DNA of 64,000 nucleotides from Oligoflexus sp. (lineage in GTDB: Bacteria > Bdellovibrionota_B > Oligoflexia > Oligoflexales > Oligoflexaceae): contig JACMOC010000035.1 of NCBI GenBank assembly GCA_014378195.1, positions 33,680-97,679 on the forward strand, read 5' to 3'. Positions 26,857-34,672 of this stretch are shown here, in pieces. Positions within the stretch are counted from its first letter, which is position 1. Every line of letters starts with the position of its first letter. Under the pieces are notes generated by a model that was not told the origin of the DNA, ran no database searches, and worked only from the letters and a program-made list of their open reading frames with translations. A program made the position numbers and the translations under genes.

Positions 26857-27405
26857 ATGAGCGATTTCATATTAGATATTAAACAAATCCGCAACAACGC
26901 ACGTGAGCACATCAAAGACGGTGCTGTTACACATGACTATCGTGCGAATAAAGAAGCAATTATCAAAATTCTCGATAGTTCTCTTGCCACAGAATGGTTG
27001 TGTGTCTTGCGTTATACGCAGCACGCCAAAGCGGCTGAAGGTATTCACGCGGAACCGGTTGCAGCACATTTTGCTGAGCACGCGACTCAGGAGCAGGGTC
27101 ACGCAGATGCCTTGGCAACACGCATCAAACAACTCGGCGGCACACCGAACCTCAATCCGTCGACACTCGCTCAGCGTGGCCACACCGACTACAAAGAATG
27201 CGATACGCTCGTTGATATGATCAAGGAAAACCTCGTCGCTGAACGCATTGCTATCGATGTATACTCGGCAGCGATCCGTTATATCGGTGAAAGCGATCCT
27301 ACGACGCGCCGTATACTCGAAAGAATTCTGGAGGTTGAAGAAGAGCATGCCGATGATATGGCTGATCTTCTAAAAGCTTACGATGCTCGCGATAAAATCC
27401 ATTAA
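26857..27405 (+). CDS. Ferritin-like diiron protein (bacterioferritin-like)
   Basis: This 182-residue protein is a predicted four-helix bundle for iron storage or detoxification. The diiron ligand pattern is visible: Glu in ATEWLCVLRYTQHAKA, E-x2-H in ATQEQGHAD, Glu in NLVAERIAID and E-x2-H in EVEEEHADD. This is the bacterioferritin/ferritin-like arrangement; a bacterioferritin heme ligand methionine is not evident. It has its own terminator and is preceded by a long AT-rich leader. No iron regulatory box was identified. Confidence 0.88.
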   Translation: MSDFILDIKQIRNNAREHIKDGAVTHDYRANKEAIIKILDSSLATEWLCVLRYTQHAKAAEGIHAEPVAAHFAEHATQEQGHADALATRIKQLGGTPNLNPSTLAQRGHTDYKECDTLVDMIKENLVAERIAIDVYSAAIRYIGESDPTTRRILERILEVEEEHADDMADLLKAYDARDKIH

Positions 27406-27407
27406 GC

Positions 27408-27421
27408 TTTAAAACTGGTTG
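27408..27421. repeat. 14-nt repeat preceding a terminator (copy 1)
   Basis: TTTAAAACTGGTTG lies directly before the terminator of the ferritin-like gene. An identical copy at 28527-28540 lies directly before the terminator after the PIG-L gene, and similarity continues into the hairpins (GACTCT ... CCGA ... TCGG). This points to a duplicated gene end. Confidence 0.6.
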
Positions 27422-27433
27422 CGGCGACTCTTC

Positions 27434-27460
27434 GGTTCCGACTCAGTCGGGACCTCTTTT
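27434..27460 (+). terminator. Intrinsic terminator of the ferritin-like gene
   Basis: GGTTCCGAC (27434-27442) pairs with GTCGGGACC (27446-27454) around a 3-nt loop, nine pairs with one G-T wobble, followed by TCTTTTCTT. Confidence 0.85.
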
Positions 27461-27486
27461 CTTCCAAAAGATTTGAGGACCAATCG

Positions 27487-27817
27487 TGATCGATCCAGCA
27501 GTCCATACCAACGATAAACCGATCGCTCCTCATCTTGGAGAGAGCGTGCCGAGACTGCTGAGGGCTTCTCAGAAACCTATCAGTAAGTCCGAAGTCTCAC
27601 TCCTTGTGCGTTCCGGCACCTGGTCGACAAGGCGAGTACAGAACTCCTGACGAATTCTCTACGCGTTTTAGGGCAGGATCTTATGATCAACGACCCCGAA
27701 TATTCTAAACGTTTTTTGGATCTTCAAATCTTTCTCCGGCAATGTCACGCTGATAAGGATCTCGTCAATCTCAGTATGGATTTCGATCGTACTGAATTTC
27801 AAGGAGAGTGGTTTTGA
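27487..27817 (+). pseudogene. Probable remnant of an acyl-CoA dehydrogenase-like gene
   Basis: Two overlapping partial frames fill the space before the PIG-L gene. One runs from GTG 27487 for 52 codons to a TGA. A second, shifted by one base, reads LVDKASTELLTNSLRVLGQ into an ATG at 27683 (AGGA upstream) and ends at 27817 after a further 44 codons. The stretch FLRQCHADKDL resembles the FLRQxHAERDL end of acyl-CoA dehydrogenases that often precede PIG-L genes. I infer a gene that lost most of its length and suffered a frameshift. The last 44 codons could still be translated, since their stop (TGA) overlaps the TTG start of the next gene. Confidence 0.45.
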
Positions 27818-28491
27818 ATACGGAAGAATTCACCCACAATAAAGATCTTTGGTTCATGGCGAATGAAGACTGGCCGTTGTTGCCGTACCCTATTCGCAAA
27901 AGAAAGCTTGTCCTGCTTGTGCCAAATCCTCATCACGAGCTGTTGGATTGTGCTGGCCTGCTCCAGCAATGGGCGCCTCTGGCCTCCGAAACTCTCATTA
28001 TTTATGTAACGGCCGGCGCAGCGGCGCGAGGCTTTCAAGATGCCGATCAAAAAGCGCGTTGGGCCCGCCTTAGGCGCCAGGAATCAGTTCGCGCTATCAA
28101 GGCTCTCGAACTCGATGCTGACATTCAGATTTGTGAACTCGATATTCCTGACTCAAATATAAAAACATTTGAAAAGCATCTTGAAGAACGCCTTCGTCTT
28201 GAGCTTGACCCTTCTTGTGTTGTAGTTGCCCCCTATTACAAAGATGGGCGCGCGGATCATGATGCCATTGGTGATTGTGCCAAACGTTTAGCGGCCTCAA
28301 TTGGTTTTGAAATCTATTTCTTTCCTATTTTGCTCTGGCCTTGTGCCAGGCCTTCAAGCGACAAACAAGGCCCAGGTTATTTTGCTAGACCCGCGCTTGA
28401 TGATTGCCAGTTGAATCCCACATCGAGCGCCACGGGATATTTTGAAAACCAAATCATCGCCGCTCAAAACTCAACCGTCCTGGTGCATTAA
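27814..28491 (+). CDS. PIG-L/LmbE-family deacetylase with altered metal motif
   Basis: This protein of about 225 residues should fold like the zinc-dependent GlcNAc deacetylases. It starts at TTG 27814, with AAGGAG 7 nt upstream and overlap with the preceding stop; the GTG at 27808 is too close to that site. The usual N-terminal AHPDDE motif is here VPNPHHELLDCAG, so the first histidine is Asn and both aspartates are His. The later DGRADHDAIG retains the second metal-ligand region. It may be catalytically altered or use another ligand set. Such genes often belong to acyl-CoA dehydrogenase/PIG-L/methyltransferase/glycosyltransferase clusters; here only a remnant precedes it and no partners follow. 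Confidence 0.75.
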   Translation: MNTEEFTHNKDLWFMANEDWPLLPYPIRKRKLVLLVPNPHHELLDCAGLLQQWAPLASETLIIYVTAGAAARGFQDADQKARWARLRRQESVRAIKALELDADIQICELDIPDSNIKTFEKHLEERLRLELDPSCVVVAPYYKDGRADHDAIGDCAKRLAASIGFEIYFFPILLWPCARPSSDKQGPGYFARPALDDCQLNPTSSATGYFENQIIAAQNSTVLVH

Positions 28492-28511
28492 CACGGGCAC
28501 GTTGCGAAGTA

Positions 28512-28529
28512 TTTAAAAGAGCTTCTTTT
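28512..28529. repeat. Perfect palindrome in the 3' region of the PIG-L gene
   Basis: TTTAAAAGA followed by GCT-overlapping TCTTTTAAA forms an almost continuous palindrome of about 20 bases. It lies between the PIG-L stop and its terminator and partly overlaps the repeated TTTAAAACTGGTTG. Its role is unknown. Confidence 0.4.
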
Positions 28530-28540
28530 AAAACTGGTTG
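28527..28540. repeat. 14-nt repeat preceding a terminator (copy 2)
   Basis: This is identical to TTTAAAACTGGTTG at 27408-27421 and again sits immediately before a terminator hairpin. The two copies flank the PIG-L gene and its upstream remnant. Confidence 0.6.
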
Positions 28541-28542
28541 AT

Positions 28543-28575
28543 GGCTGACTCTCTTGCCGAGTCGGCCTTTTTTTT
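28543..28575 (+). terminator. Intrinsic terminator after the PIG-L gene
   Basis: GGCTGACTC (28543-28551) pairs with GAGTCGGCC (28559-28567), nine pairs with one wobble, loop 7 nt, followed by eight T. Confidence 0.9.
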
Positions 28576-28625
28576 GTGAGCCATTTGATATATAGGTCAG
28601 TGAAGGGAATATCTGGGAGGAACGC

Positions 28626-29651
28626 ATGATGGAATATCGTAAATTTGCTGGCACAGGGTTTAAGGTCGCTGCATTGAGCTTCGGCACAGCGACATTTGGC
28701 GGCGGTAGTGATTTTTTTAGAGCCTGGGGCTCAAGCGATGTGAAAGAGGCAAAACGGCTCGTCGACATCTGCATGGATCACGGGGTTAATTTTTTTGATA
28801 CCGCAAACACCTATTCATCGGGCATGTCTGAAGAAATACTTGGAGCAGCGATTCGAGGTAAACGCGACCAGATGGTTGTGGCTACTAAAGCAACGTTTAC
28901 TATCGGTGAGGGTATCAATAACTCAGGTTCGTCCCGCTATTCCCTGATCAAGGAATGTGAAGCTAGCCTTAAACGTTTAGGAACGGATGTTATAGATATC
29001 TATTACATGCATGGATTTGATGCCACCACTCCGGTCGAGGAGACTCTCAAAGCTCTCGACCATCTTGTGGCAGCCGGGAAGATCCGTTACATCGGTTGTT
29101 CCAATTTCTCAGGTTGGCACCTGATGAAGGCCCTCTCCGTATCGGAACGTTATGGATGGTCGAAGTATATCGCTCATCAGGTCTATTATTCTCTTGTCGG
29201 TCGCGATTATGAGTGGGAACTGATGCCGCTCGCTGTTGATCAAAAGGTATCAGCCGTAGTCTGGAGCCCTCTCGCCGGCGGCGCGCTTTCGGGCAAAGTC
29301 ACACGCAAAAAACCAGCACCGGAAGGGTCTCGTTCAGCACAGATGGATTTTGTCGTCTCATCGAAATCAGAGCACCTCCACACGATCGTAGATGAGATTG
29401 AGGTCATCGCCAAGGAAGTGAATAAATCGGTGGCGCAGGTCGCTCTCAACTGGGTGCTTTATAGACCAACCGTGACCTCAGTCATCGTGGGGGCTCGCAC
29501 CGAAGAGCAGCTGATCCAAAACTTTGGTGCGCTCGGTTGGAAACTCAGTGCCGATCAAGTCGCGCGGCTTGATAAAGTAAGTGCACAGAAGCCGGCTTAC
29601 CCCTACTGGCATCAAAGGCAATCGCCCAATCTCATGCCGCCGCTTGTTTAG
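28626..29651 (+). CDS. Aldo/keto reductase
   Basis: This 341-residue NADPH-dependent oxidoreductase has the (beta/alpha)8 fold. The catalytic tetrad is visible: Asp and Tyr in FFDTANTYSSGMSEE, Lys in VVATKATF and His in IYYMHGFDA. The NADP-binding C-terminal region has TSVIVGARTEEQL. It resembles the YajO/Tas-like group of AKRs acting on aldehydes. The start is the first of two consecutive ATG codons, with GGGAGG 5 nt upstream. It is a single gene after a strong terminator, without functional partners. Confidence 0.92.
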   Translation: MMEYRKFAGTGFKVAALSFGTATFGGGSDFFRAWGSSDVKEAKRLVDICMDHGVNFFDTANTYSSGMSEEILGAAIRGKRDQMVVATKATFTIGEGINNSGSSRYSLIKECEASLKRLGTDVIDIYYMHGFDATTPVEETLKALDHLVAAGKIRYIGCSNFSGWHLMKALSVSERYGWSKYIAHQVYYSLVGRDYEWELMPLAVDQKVSAVVWSPLAGGALSGKVTRKKPAPEGSRSAQMDFVVSSKSEHLHTIVDEIEVIAKEVNKSVAQVALNWVLYRPTVTSVIVGARTEEQLIQNFGALGWKLSADQVARLDKVSAQKPAYPYWHQRQSPNLMPPLV

Positions 29652-29822
29652 CGAAAACGGATGTGGCTAATTATTTGACAGAAAATATAGAGTCACAAAA
29701 TATTAAGTATAAATAATTGCAATGCCTTATGGATAAATCGTGGCATAGAGACGGGTGGCATGGATCTCGCTTATAATGCCTTGTTGCCTGTTGACTCCCC
29801 ATTGTCCGGAGTATTGCTCAGT

Positions 29823-30032
29823 ATGAAGATTCGTCGACTCATTCTCGTTGTTTCGCTTGGAATGACACTTAATACGGTCATGACGCACGAGCTTGGGCAT
29901 TTTATTGGTCTCGGTCATGAATTCACGACGGCTACTAAAAAGGCTCTGGGTTCGATCATGGGTTATGCGGATATTAACGTTATCACTGATGCCGATAAGG
30001 CAACGCTGAAAAATCTTTACCCTCCTCAATAG
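29823..30032 (+). CDS. Mini-metzincin: signal peptide joined to a zinc-protease core
   Basis: This 69-residue ORF (ATG 29823; an upstream in-frame start at 29760 would give 90) has a hydrophobic leader, RRLILVVSLGMTLNTV, and almost at once the full metzincin zinc motif HELGHFIGLGH. A Met-turn-like SIMGYAD follows, then a family-like end DKATLKNLYPP. Secreted metzincins normally need 100 or more residues before this motif. The simplest reading is an internal deletion that fused the signal peptide to the C-terminal part of a matrixin-like protease, so it is probably inactive. Neighbouring genes are also damaged. Confidence 0.5.
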   Translation: MKIRRLILVVSLGMTLNTVMTHELGHFIGLGHEFTTATKKALGSIMGYADINVITDADKATLKNLYPPQ

Positions 30033-30058
30033 GCTCTTTCGAAATGGTCACCGGACAG

Positions 30059-30087
30059 ACGCTTAATAGTCAAATACTATTAAGCGT
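30059..30087. terminator. Perfect hairpin, probable terminator of the mini-metzincin
   Basis: ACGCTTAATAGT (30059-30070) and ACTATTAAGCGT (30076-30087) form a perfect 12-bp stem with a 5-nt loop. TTACTTTTTG follows. It lies 27 nt after the mini-metzincin stop codon. Confidence 0.7.
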
Positions 30088-30177
30088 TTACTTTTTGTGC
30101 CTAACGCTTTTAAATTGCATGCAACAGCTTTGGGTAGGGGGAGCCTTGGATGCGGAGTTGGGAAGATAAAAAAAACG

Positions 30178-30823
30178 ATGAAATCCGAGTCTGTGGTTTT
30201 TGACTTCGCTCGTTCAGGTGACCTGGAATCGATGCAAGCCTATCAGCCGACTCTCAATGAATTAAACGTGAAAGACGGGAAAGGTTATTCTCTTTTAATG
30301 CTCGCGGCCTATAATGGGCACCAGAGGCTTACGCGTTTTCTGCTTGAGCCAGGGCGCGGATCCGGATTCACAGGATGCAGCAGGTAATTCTGTAGTCATG
30401 GGCGCTGCCTTCAAAGGCTACTTGGACATCGTCCGAATGCTGGTGGAAGCGGGTGCTGATGTTACTCATGTCAATCCCAAGGGTCAAAACGCGCAGGATT
30501 ATGCTGAGATGTTCGGACGACATGATGCTGCCGCCTATCATGCGGGTCGGTTGGTGACGGATGCCGATTCAAGTCCACATCATCTTTTCAAAACGATCAG
30601 GGCCGAGATCTATCTCGCGCATGCAGATCACGATGAGCATATGCCGCCCGAAATGATTGATAGAGTTCAAAAAGCACTGGATCAGACGAAAACCAAACAT
30701 AAAGCAGAAATTTATAAAGAGGCCCGACACGGTTTCACGATGTCGGACCTCCCTGCTTACAACGCCGAAGGCGAGCATAGGCATTGGGTTACTCTGTTTG
30801 ATTTATTGGAGCGCAATCTATAA
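30178..30823 (+). pseudogene. Frameshifted chimera: ankyrin repeats joined to dienelactone hydrolase C-terminus
   Basis: The first frame (from ATG 30178) encodes ankyrin-like repeats: DGKGYSLLMLAAYNGHQRL, then LTRFLL, where the reading frame is lost. One base later in the next frame the repeat continues as SQGADPDSQDAAGNSVVMGA. A single extra base near 30346 explains this. The ankyrin part ends at AQDYAEMFGRHDA, and without a break the sequence becomes the C-terminal part of a dienelactone hydrolase: YHAGRLVTDADSSPHHL, IYLAHADHDEHMPPE, ARHGFTM and HRHWVTLFDLL. The hydrolase nucleophile region is absent, only the Asp and His of the triad remain. So two unrelated genes were fused by deletion, and a frameshift arose before or after. 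Confidence 0.75.
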
Positions 30824-30966
30824 TAAATAGGGTAAAAAATGGCCGTCTGGCCTCAAACCCTGTGACTCTCGAGCTTCTAGAGCGTACTCATAAGACCAGT
30901 GTGGAAGTTCCTCGCAAAAACCGGTATGTACGTCCGTGACCTACGTTGCCTTTGCAAGAGACGAAC

Positions 30967-31614
30967 ATGCCAAGAACCAAAAAATCTGCTGCTCCTCTAC
31001 CCCGGGCGAAAAATCGCCAGGAAGCCGAGGAACGTCTTTTAAAAGCAGCAGAATTGGTTTTTTCGCAGCACGGATTCAATGGGGCGACGACTCGAATGAT
31101 CGCGGCCGAAGCGGAATTGAATATTTCCCTCATTACACGCTATTTCGGTAGCAAATATGGACTACTTCTCAGGATCGTTGCCGCTAAGCGAAGGCGATTA
31201 TTTGATTCGCTTTTGCCCTACCAGCCTCAAGAGAGCCTCACCGAAGAATGTGTGAGGTATGCCCTCTTTCGATTTGAGCAGCTGAGCGAAAGCGTGGGGT
31301 TCATACGTATACTCTTCACCCAGTTTCTCACCGATCCGACTTTTCTCAAGCTCTATCAGGAATCTCAGTTTTCTATGCTTCTCCAGAACTCAGAACTCAC
31401 CCAGCGGGTGGAGAAGCTGATCAGCTCCGGACGGTCGAGCATTCAGCTTTGCCCTCACCGACTCATTGAGATCCTCGAGCAACACATTATGGGAATTATA
31501 GTTCTGCAAATGGTCATTAAGGGTCAGCCGGTTGAGGAACTACGGGTCGATTTGATCGACTTTGTACGCACCCTGATGAAGGGGAGTGATTGCGTCGAGA
31601 TGTTCAAGCCCTGA
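30967..31614 (+). CDS. TetR-family regulator (type A)
   Basis: This 215-residue repressor-type protein starts from the ATG at 30967. The N-terminal HTH is clear: ELVFSQHGFNGATTRMIAAE, then LNISLITRYFGSKYGLL. The C-terminal ligand domain is of the kind seen in TetR_C_33 or CerR-like regulators. It closely resembles the regulator at 50480-51100, so the two are probable paralogs. It is upstream of the YejM-like gene on the same strand but about 210 nt away; whether it controls that gene is unknown. Confidence 0.9.
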   Translation: MPRTKKSAAPLPRAKNRQEAEERLLKAAELVFSQHGFNGATTRMIAAEAELNISLITRYFGSKYGLLLRIVAAKRRRLFDSLLPYQPQESLTEECVRYALFRFEQLSESVGFIRILFTQFLTDPTFLKLYQESQFSMLLQNSELTQRVEKLISSGRSSIQLCPHRLIEILEQHIMGIIVLQMVIKGQPVEELRVDLIDFVRTLMKGSDCVEMFKP

Positions 31615-31827
31615 GCAGTATTCTTTAATTTCTTTCTCCTTAGTGGGACGCCTGCCGTCCTTAGCGACTGACTCCATAACCAGTTAAGAGCCTCATGATG
31701 TCCAGGGGCTAAAGCCTGATAAGGAATCGGTTGATTACTGCTTCAACTTTGATATCATGTATTCAGGTGATTACATGGCTAAACACCCTCAGATAGTCTC
31801 TTAGAGACCTCTGATGCGCCGACGGTT

Positions 31828-33819
31828 ATGCATTATAGTTTTCCTAACTCCTGTGTCTCCGTGCAATGTGAAGAATGTCGTTACTTACGGGTTGGACATT
31901 CAAGGGAATGTCCAACCTCATTTACTTCTGCTTTTGAGGACACTAATATTTCGTTCACCTCATCATTCACCGCTCGCGCCTCGGTTACCAATCATTGGTT
32001 GCGTCAGGCTTTTATCGTTAATCTTGGGTTTGCGCTCCTCATAGCCTTGCGCTATCTGAGCACTCCAACGTCGACACCCAGCGGCCCTGAGGCTTGGGCT
32101 TTCGCCTTGACGAACTGGTTTGGGCAGTTCGCCGTTTTGAGTATGATTGCTTACACGCTGATTATGCCGTTCTTTATGCTTGTCCGGAGCCAGAAGTTTC
32201 AGCAGATCTTATTTGTATTATTGACGACGTTTATCCAGCTGCTCCTTTTGCTTGATACGTTCGTCTACGAGCAGTTTCGCTTTCATATCAACTTTCTTGT
32301 TTTTGAAATGTTTCTGAAAGGCCATGGACAGGTCATCGCAGTCGACAATTATTCCCTGTCCATACTGCTCTTTAGTGCGATCGCAATCGGCGCGATTGAG
32401 TGTTTTGTCCTCGGTAAAATCTGGAACAAGACACTAATACCCGAAGGGCGACCAAAATTCTCACTTTCAAGCGGTAAAGTCCTGGCGCTGGGCTTCGGGA
32501 TATTTACTCTAAGCCAGGTGATTTATTCCCTCGCGGATTTTTACCAATATCGCCCCGTGGTCCGCTTAGGGCTTGTTTTTCCTTTGAGTGAACCGCTCAA
32601 AATGAAGAATTTTTATGCATCATTAGGATTGATCCCTAAGGAAAGCGTAGCGTCTTCGCAGGAAAAATTAAATCTTGAAGATAATTCTGAGCTTAACTAT
32701 CCGTTAAGTCCGATCCGTTGTCAGAAAAGATCAAAACTTAACGTTTTATGGATAGTGGTCGATACGCTACGCTCGGATATGGTGACGTCTGAAATTATGC
32801 CTATTGCCTATGCCCTAAGTCAGACGGCCCAGAGCTTTCATCATCATATGAGTGGAAGCAATTCAACGCGACATGGGATATCGTCGATGTTTTATGGAAT
32901 ACCCGGTACCTATTTTGAAAGCCTGAGAGCGAGTCAGACGGCCCCCATTTTGATGGATGAGTTTCGGCGCCAGTCTTACGAAATGGGTATTTTCGCAAGT
33001 GCACCTTTGACGATGCCCGAGTTTGATCAGACGGTTTTTTCTCACATTCCGGGTCTTAAAACGCTGTCGCGTTCTGAGACTGATTATGGACGTGATCAGG
33101 AAGTTACTGAGGAATTTCATCGTTTTCTCGATCATCACGACAAAACTCGGCCGTTTTTTAGCTTTTTGTTTTTTGATGCTCTTCATCAATCTAATATGCC
33201 GCCAGATTACCCCAAACTTTTTGAACCGGCGCGTGATAGGTCATCCCACCTTGATCTCAGTGCAGCGGATCCCACGCCTTACTTTAATCGCTATAAAAAT
33301 AGCGCTCATTTTGTTGACACCAAAATAGGGCAGGTGCTGAGCGAACTAAAGAAGAGCGGGTTGGACGCTACAACGGTCGTCCTTCTGACGGCAGATCATG
33401 GCGAGGAGTTTAATGACAACCACCTCAATTACTGGGGGCATAACTCCAATTATTCGGACGCGCAAGTGCATGTTCCCATGGTCATTCGGTGGCCGAGGAA
33501 GGGGCATAACGATCTTGAGCATCTGACCTCTCACTACGACTTGGCCCCGACGTTCATGAAACACGTCTTGGGCTGCGCTTCTCAGCCGGACGCCTATAGC
33601 AGCGGCAAGGACTTGTTTCTCAAGCAGGACTTCGAGTGGATAGTCGAGGGCACGTCCGATAATTATGCCGTCATTCGTAAAAACGACGTTACGACCGTAA
33701 AGTTTGGATCGATGTCGGAAGTCACGGATCATCACCTCAAAGCACTTGAGACTGAGCCTGACCCAGCGATGCTCCAACAGGTTTTCCATGAAATGCGGCG
33801 CTTTTATAAGAGCCACTAA
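31828..33819 (+). CDS. YejM/PbgA-like inner-membrane sulfatase-fold protein
   Basis: This protein of about 663 residues has five N-terminal membrane segments (about 60-240), then a periplasmic sulfatase/alkaline-phosphatase-fold domain (about 300-640). The membrane part resembles E. coli YejM/PbgA in order and spacing. The periplasmic part has VVDTLRSDMV, NSTRHGISSMFYGIPGTY and LLTADHGEEFNDN. YejM regulates lipopolysaccharide synthesis through LapB/LpxC; whether that holds here is inference. The first 50 or so residues, with CEECRYLRVGHSREC, are extra and there is no ribosome site at ATG 31828, so the true start may be downstream, possibly at a non-ATG codon near 31950. Confidence 0.82.
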   Translation: MHYSFPNSCVSVQCEECRYLRVGHSRECPTSFTSAFEDTNISFTSSFTARASVTNHWLRQAFIVNLGFALLIALRYLSTPTSTPSGPEAWAFALTNWFGQFAVLSMIAYTLIMPFFMLVRSQKFQQILFVLLTTFIQLLLLLDTFVYEQFRFHINFLVFEMFLKGHGQVIAVDNYSLSILLFSAIAIGAIECFVLGKIWNKTLIPEGRPKFSLSSGKVLALGFGIFTLSQVIYSLADFYQYRPVVRLGLVFPLSEPLKMKNFYASLGLIPKESVASSQEKLNLEDNSELNYPLSPIRCQKRSKLNVLWIVVDTLRSDMVTSEIMPIAYALSQTAQSFHHHMSGSNSTRHGISSMFYGIPGTYFESLRASQTAPILMDEFRRQSYEMGIFASAPLTMPEFDQTVFSHIPGLKTLSRSETDYGRDQEVTEEFHRFLDHHDKTRPFFSFLFFDALHQSNMPPDYPKLFEPARDRSSHLDLSAADPTPYFNRYKNSAHFVDTKIGQVLSELKKSGLDATTVVLLTADHGEEFNDNHLNYWGHNSNYSDAQVHVPMVIRWPRKGHNDLEHLTSHYDLAPTFMKHVLGCASQPDAYSSGKDLFLKQDFEWIVEGTSDNYAVIRKNDVTTVKFGSMSEVTDHHLKALETEPDPAMLQQVFHEMRRFYKSH

Positions 33820-33870
33820 ACCATATTCGAATCGACTTGAACTAATTTAGACATAATGAGGAGAGTGTTC

Positions 33871-34515
33871 ATGGGTGCATCAAACGCGACTTTAGCTTTC
33901 GTTTCTCCTACTGAATTAAAAGTAGGCGAGGACAAGGCAAAACGCATTCTGGACGCCGCTAAGGTCTTGTTTTCCCGCTTTGGCATCAAAAAAACTTCGA
34001 TTGAAGAAATTGCGCATCAAGCTGGTCTCGGGAAGGGGACAGTCTATCTCTACTTTAAAAGTAAAGATGAGATTTTCTCTGTCCTCGCTACCGGCTTCGC
34101 GCACGAATTTAACGAAACTCTGAATGACGCCTTGAAAATTCCTGAAACGGCGAGGGGAAAATTGGGCGCGTACATTGAAACACGCGTTCGTTTTTGGGAT
34201 CGCTGCTTTCGTGACTATGGGATGACGGCAGCGAGCGTTTTGGAATTTCAAGCGAGTTCGATTGCGGAGGATATTCGCAGGCGATACGGCGATGGTCACA
34301 TTCGTATCATCAAAGACTTGCTTGAAGACGGTCGCCGCCATGGCGAGTTTGTGTTTGATAATGCTGACACAACGGCGCTTGGCGTGTACTACGTTCTTGA
34401 TGCTCTGACGCGCCCTTGGAGTGTCAGCGACGAAGCAATTTCAGCTGATGACAAAATTCAAACCTGCTCGACTCTCCTGTTTAACGGATTGCTCCTGCAG
34501 AAACAAATTCACTGA
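33871..34515 (+). CDS. TetR-family regulator (type B)
   Basis: This is a 214-residue regulator. The ATG at 33871 has AGGAG 8 nt upstream and is preferred over the ATG 15 nt earlier. The HTH is AKVLFSRFGIKKTSIEEIA with LGKGTVYLYFKSKDEIF. It is strikingly similar to the regulator at 51315-51923 (shared GKGTVYLYFKSKDEIFS, ETRVRFW, LLEDGR and NGEF/HGEF), which indicates paralogy. It follows the YejM-like gene by about 50 nt on the same strand and may be in its operon. Confidence 0.9.
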   Translation: MGASNATLAFVSPTELKVGEDKAKRILDAAKVLFSRFGIKKTSIEEIAHQAGLGKGTVYLYFKSKDEIFSVLATGFAHEFNETLNDALKIPETARGKLGAYIETRVRFWDRCFRDYGMTAASVLEFQASSIAEDIRRRYGDGHIRIIKDLLEDGRRHGEFVFDNADTTALGVYYVLDALTRPWSVSDEAISADDKIQTCSTLLFNGLLLQKQIH

Positions 34516-34672
34516 CCAAATCGACTTATCTCGGGATTGAGACCGCATCGCTTTGACTTGAACGACAAAATTAGGACTGTTAAGGTGTTGAGGTCGATTT
34601 GATTCAAAGTGCTTGGCGATTGAGGCTTACGGAGCTTCTGCCTTCGCGTCTATTCCTGAGGGACATCGTTTT

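Noticed and set aside
26746..31778. 13-nt repeat ATTCAGGTGATTA at about 26747 and 31763
   Set aside because: Repeats of this length are expected by chance in 64 kb, and the two contexts are unrelated.
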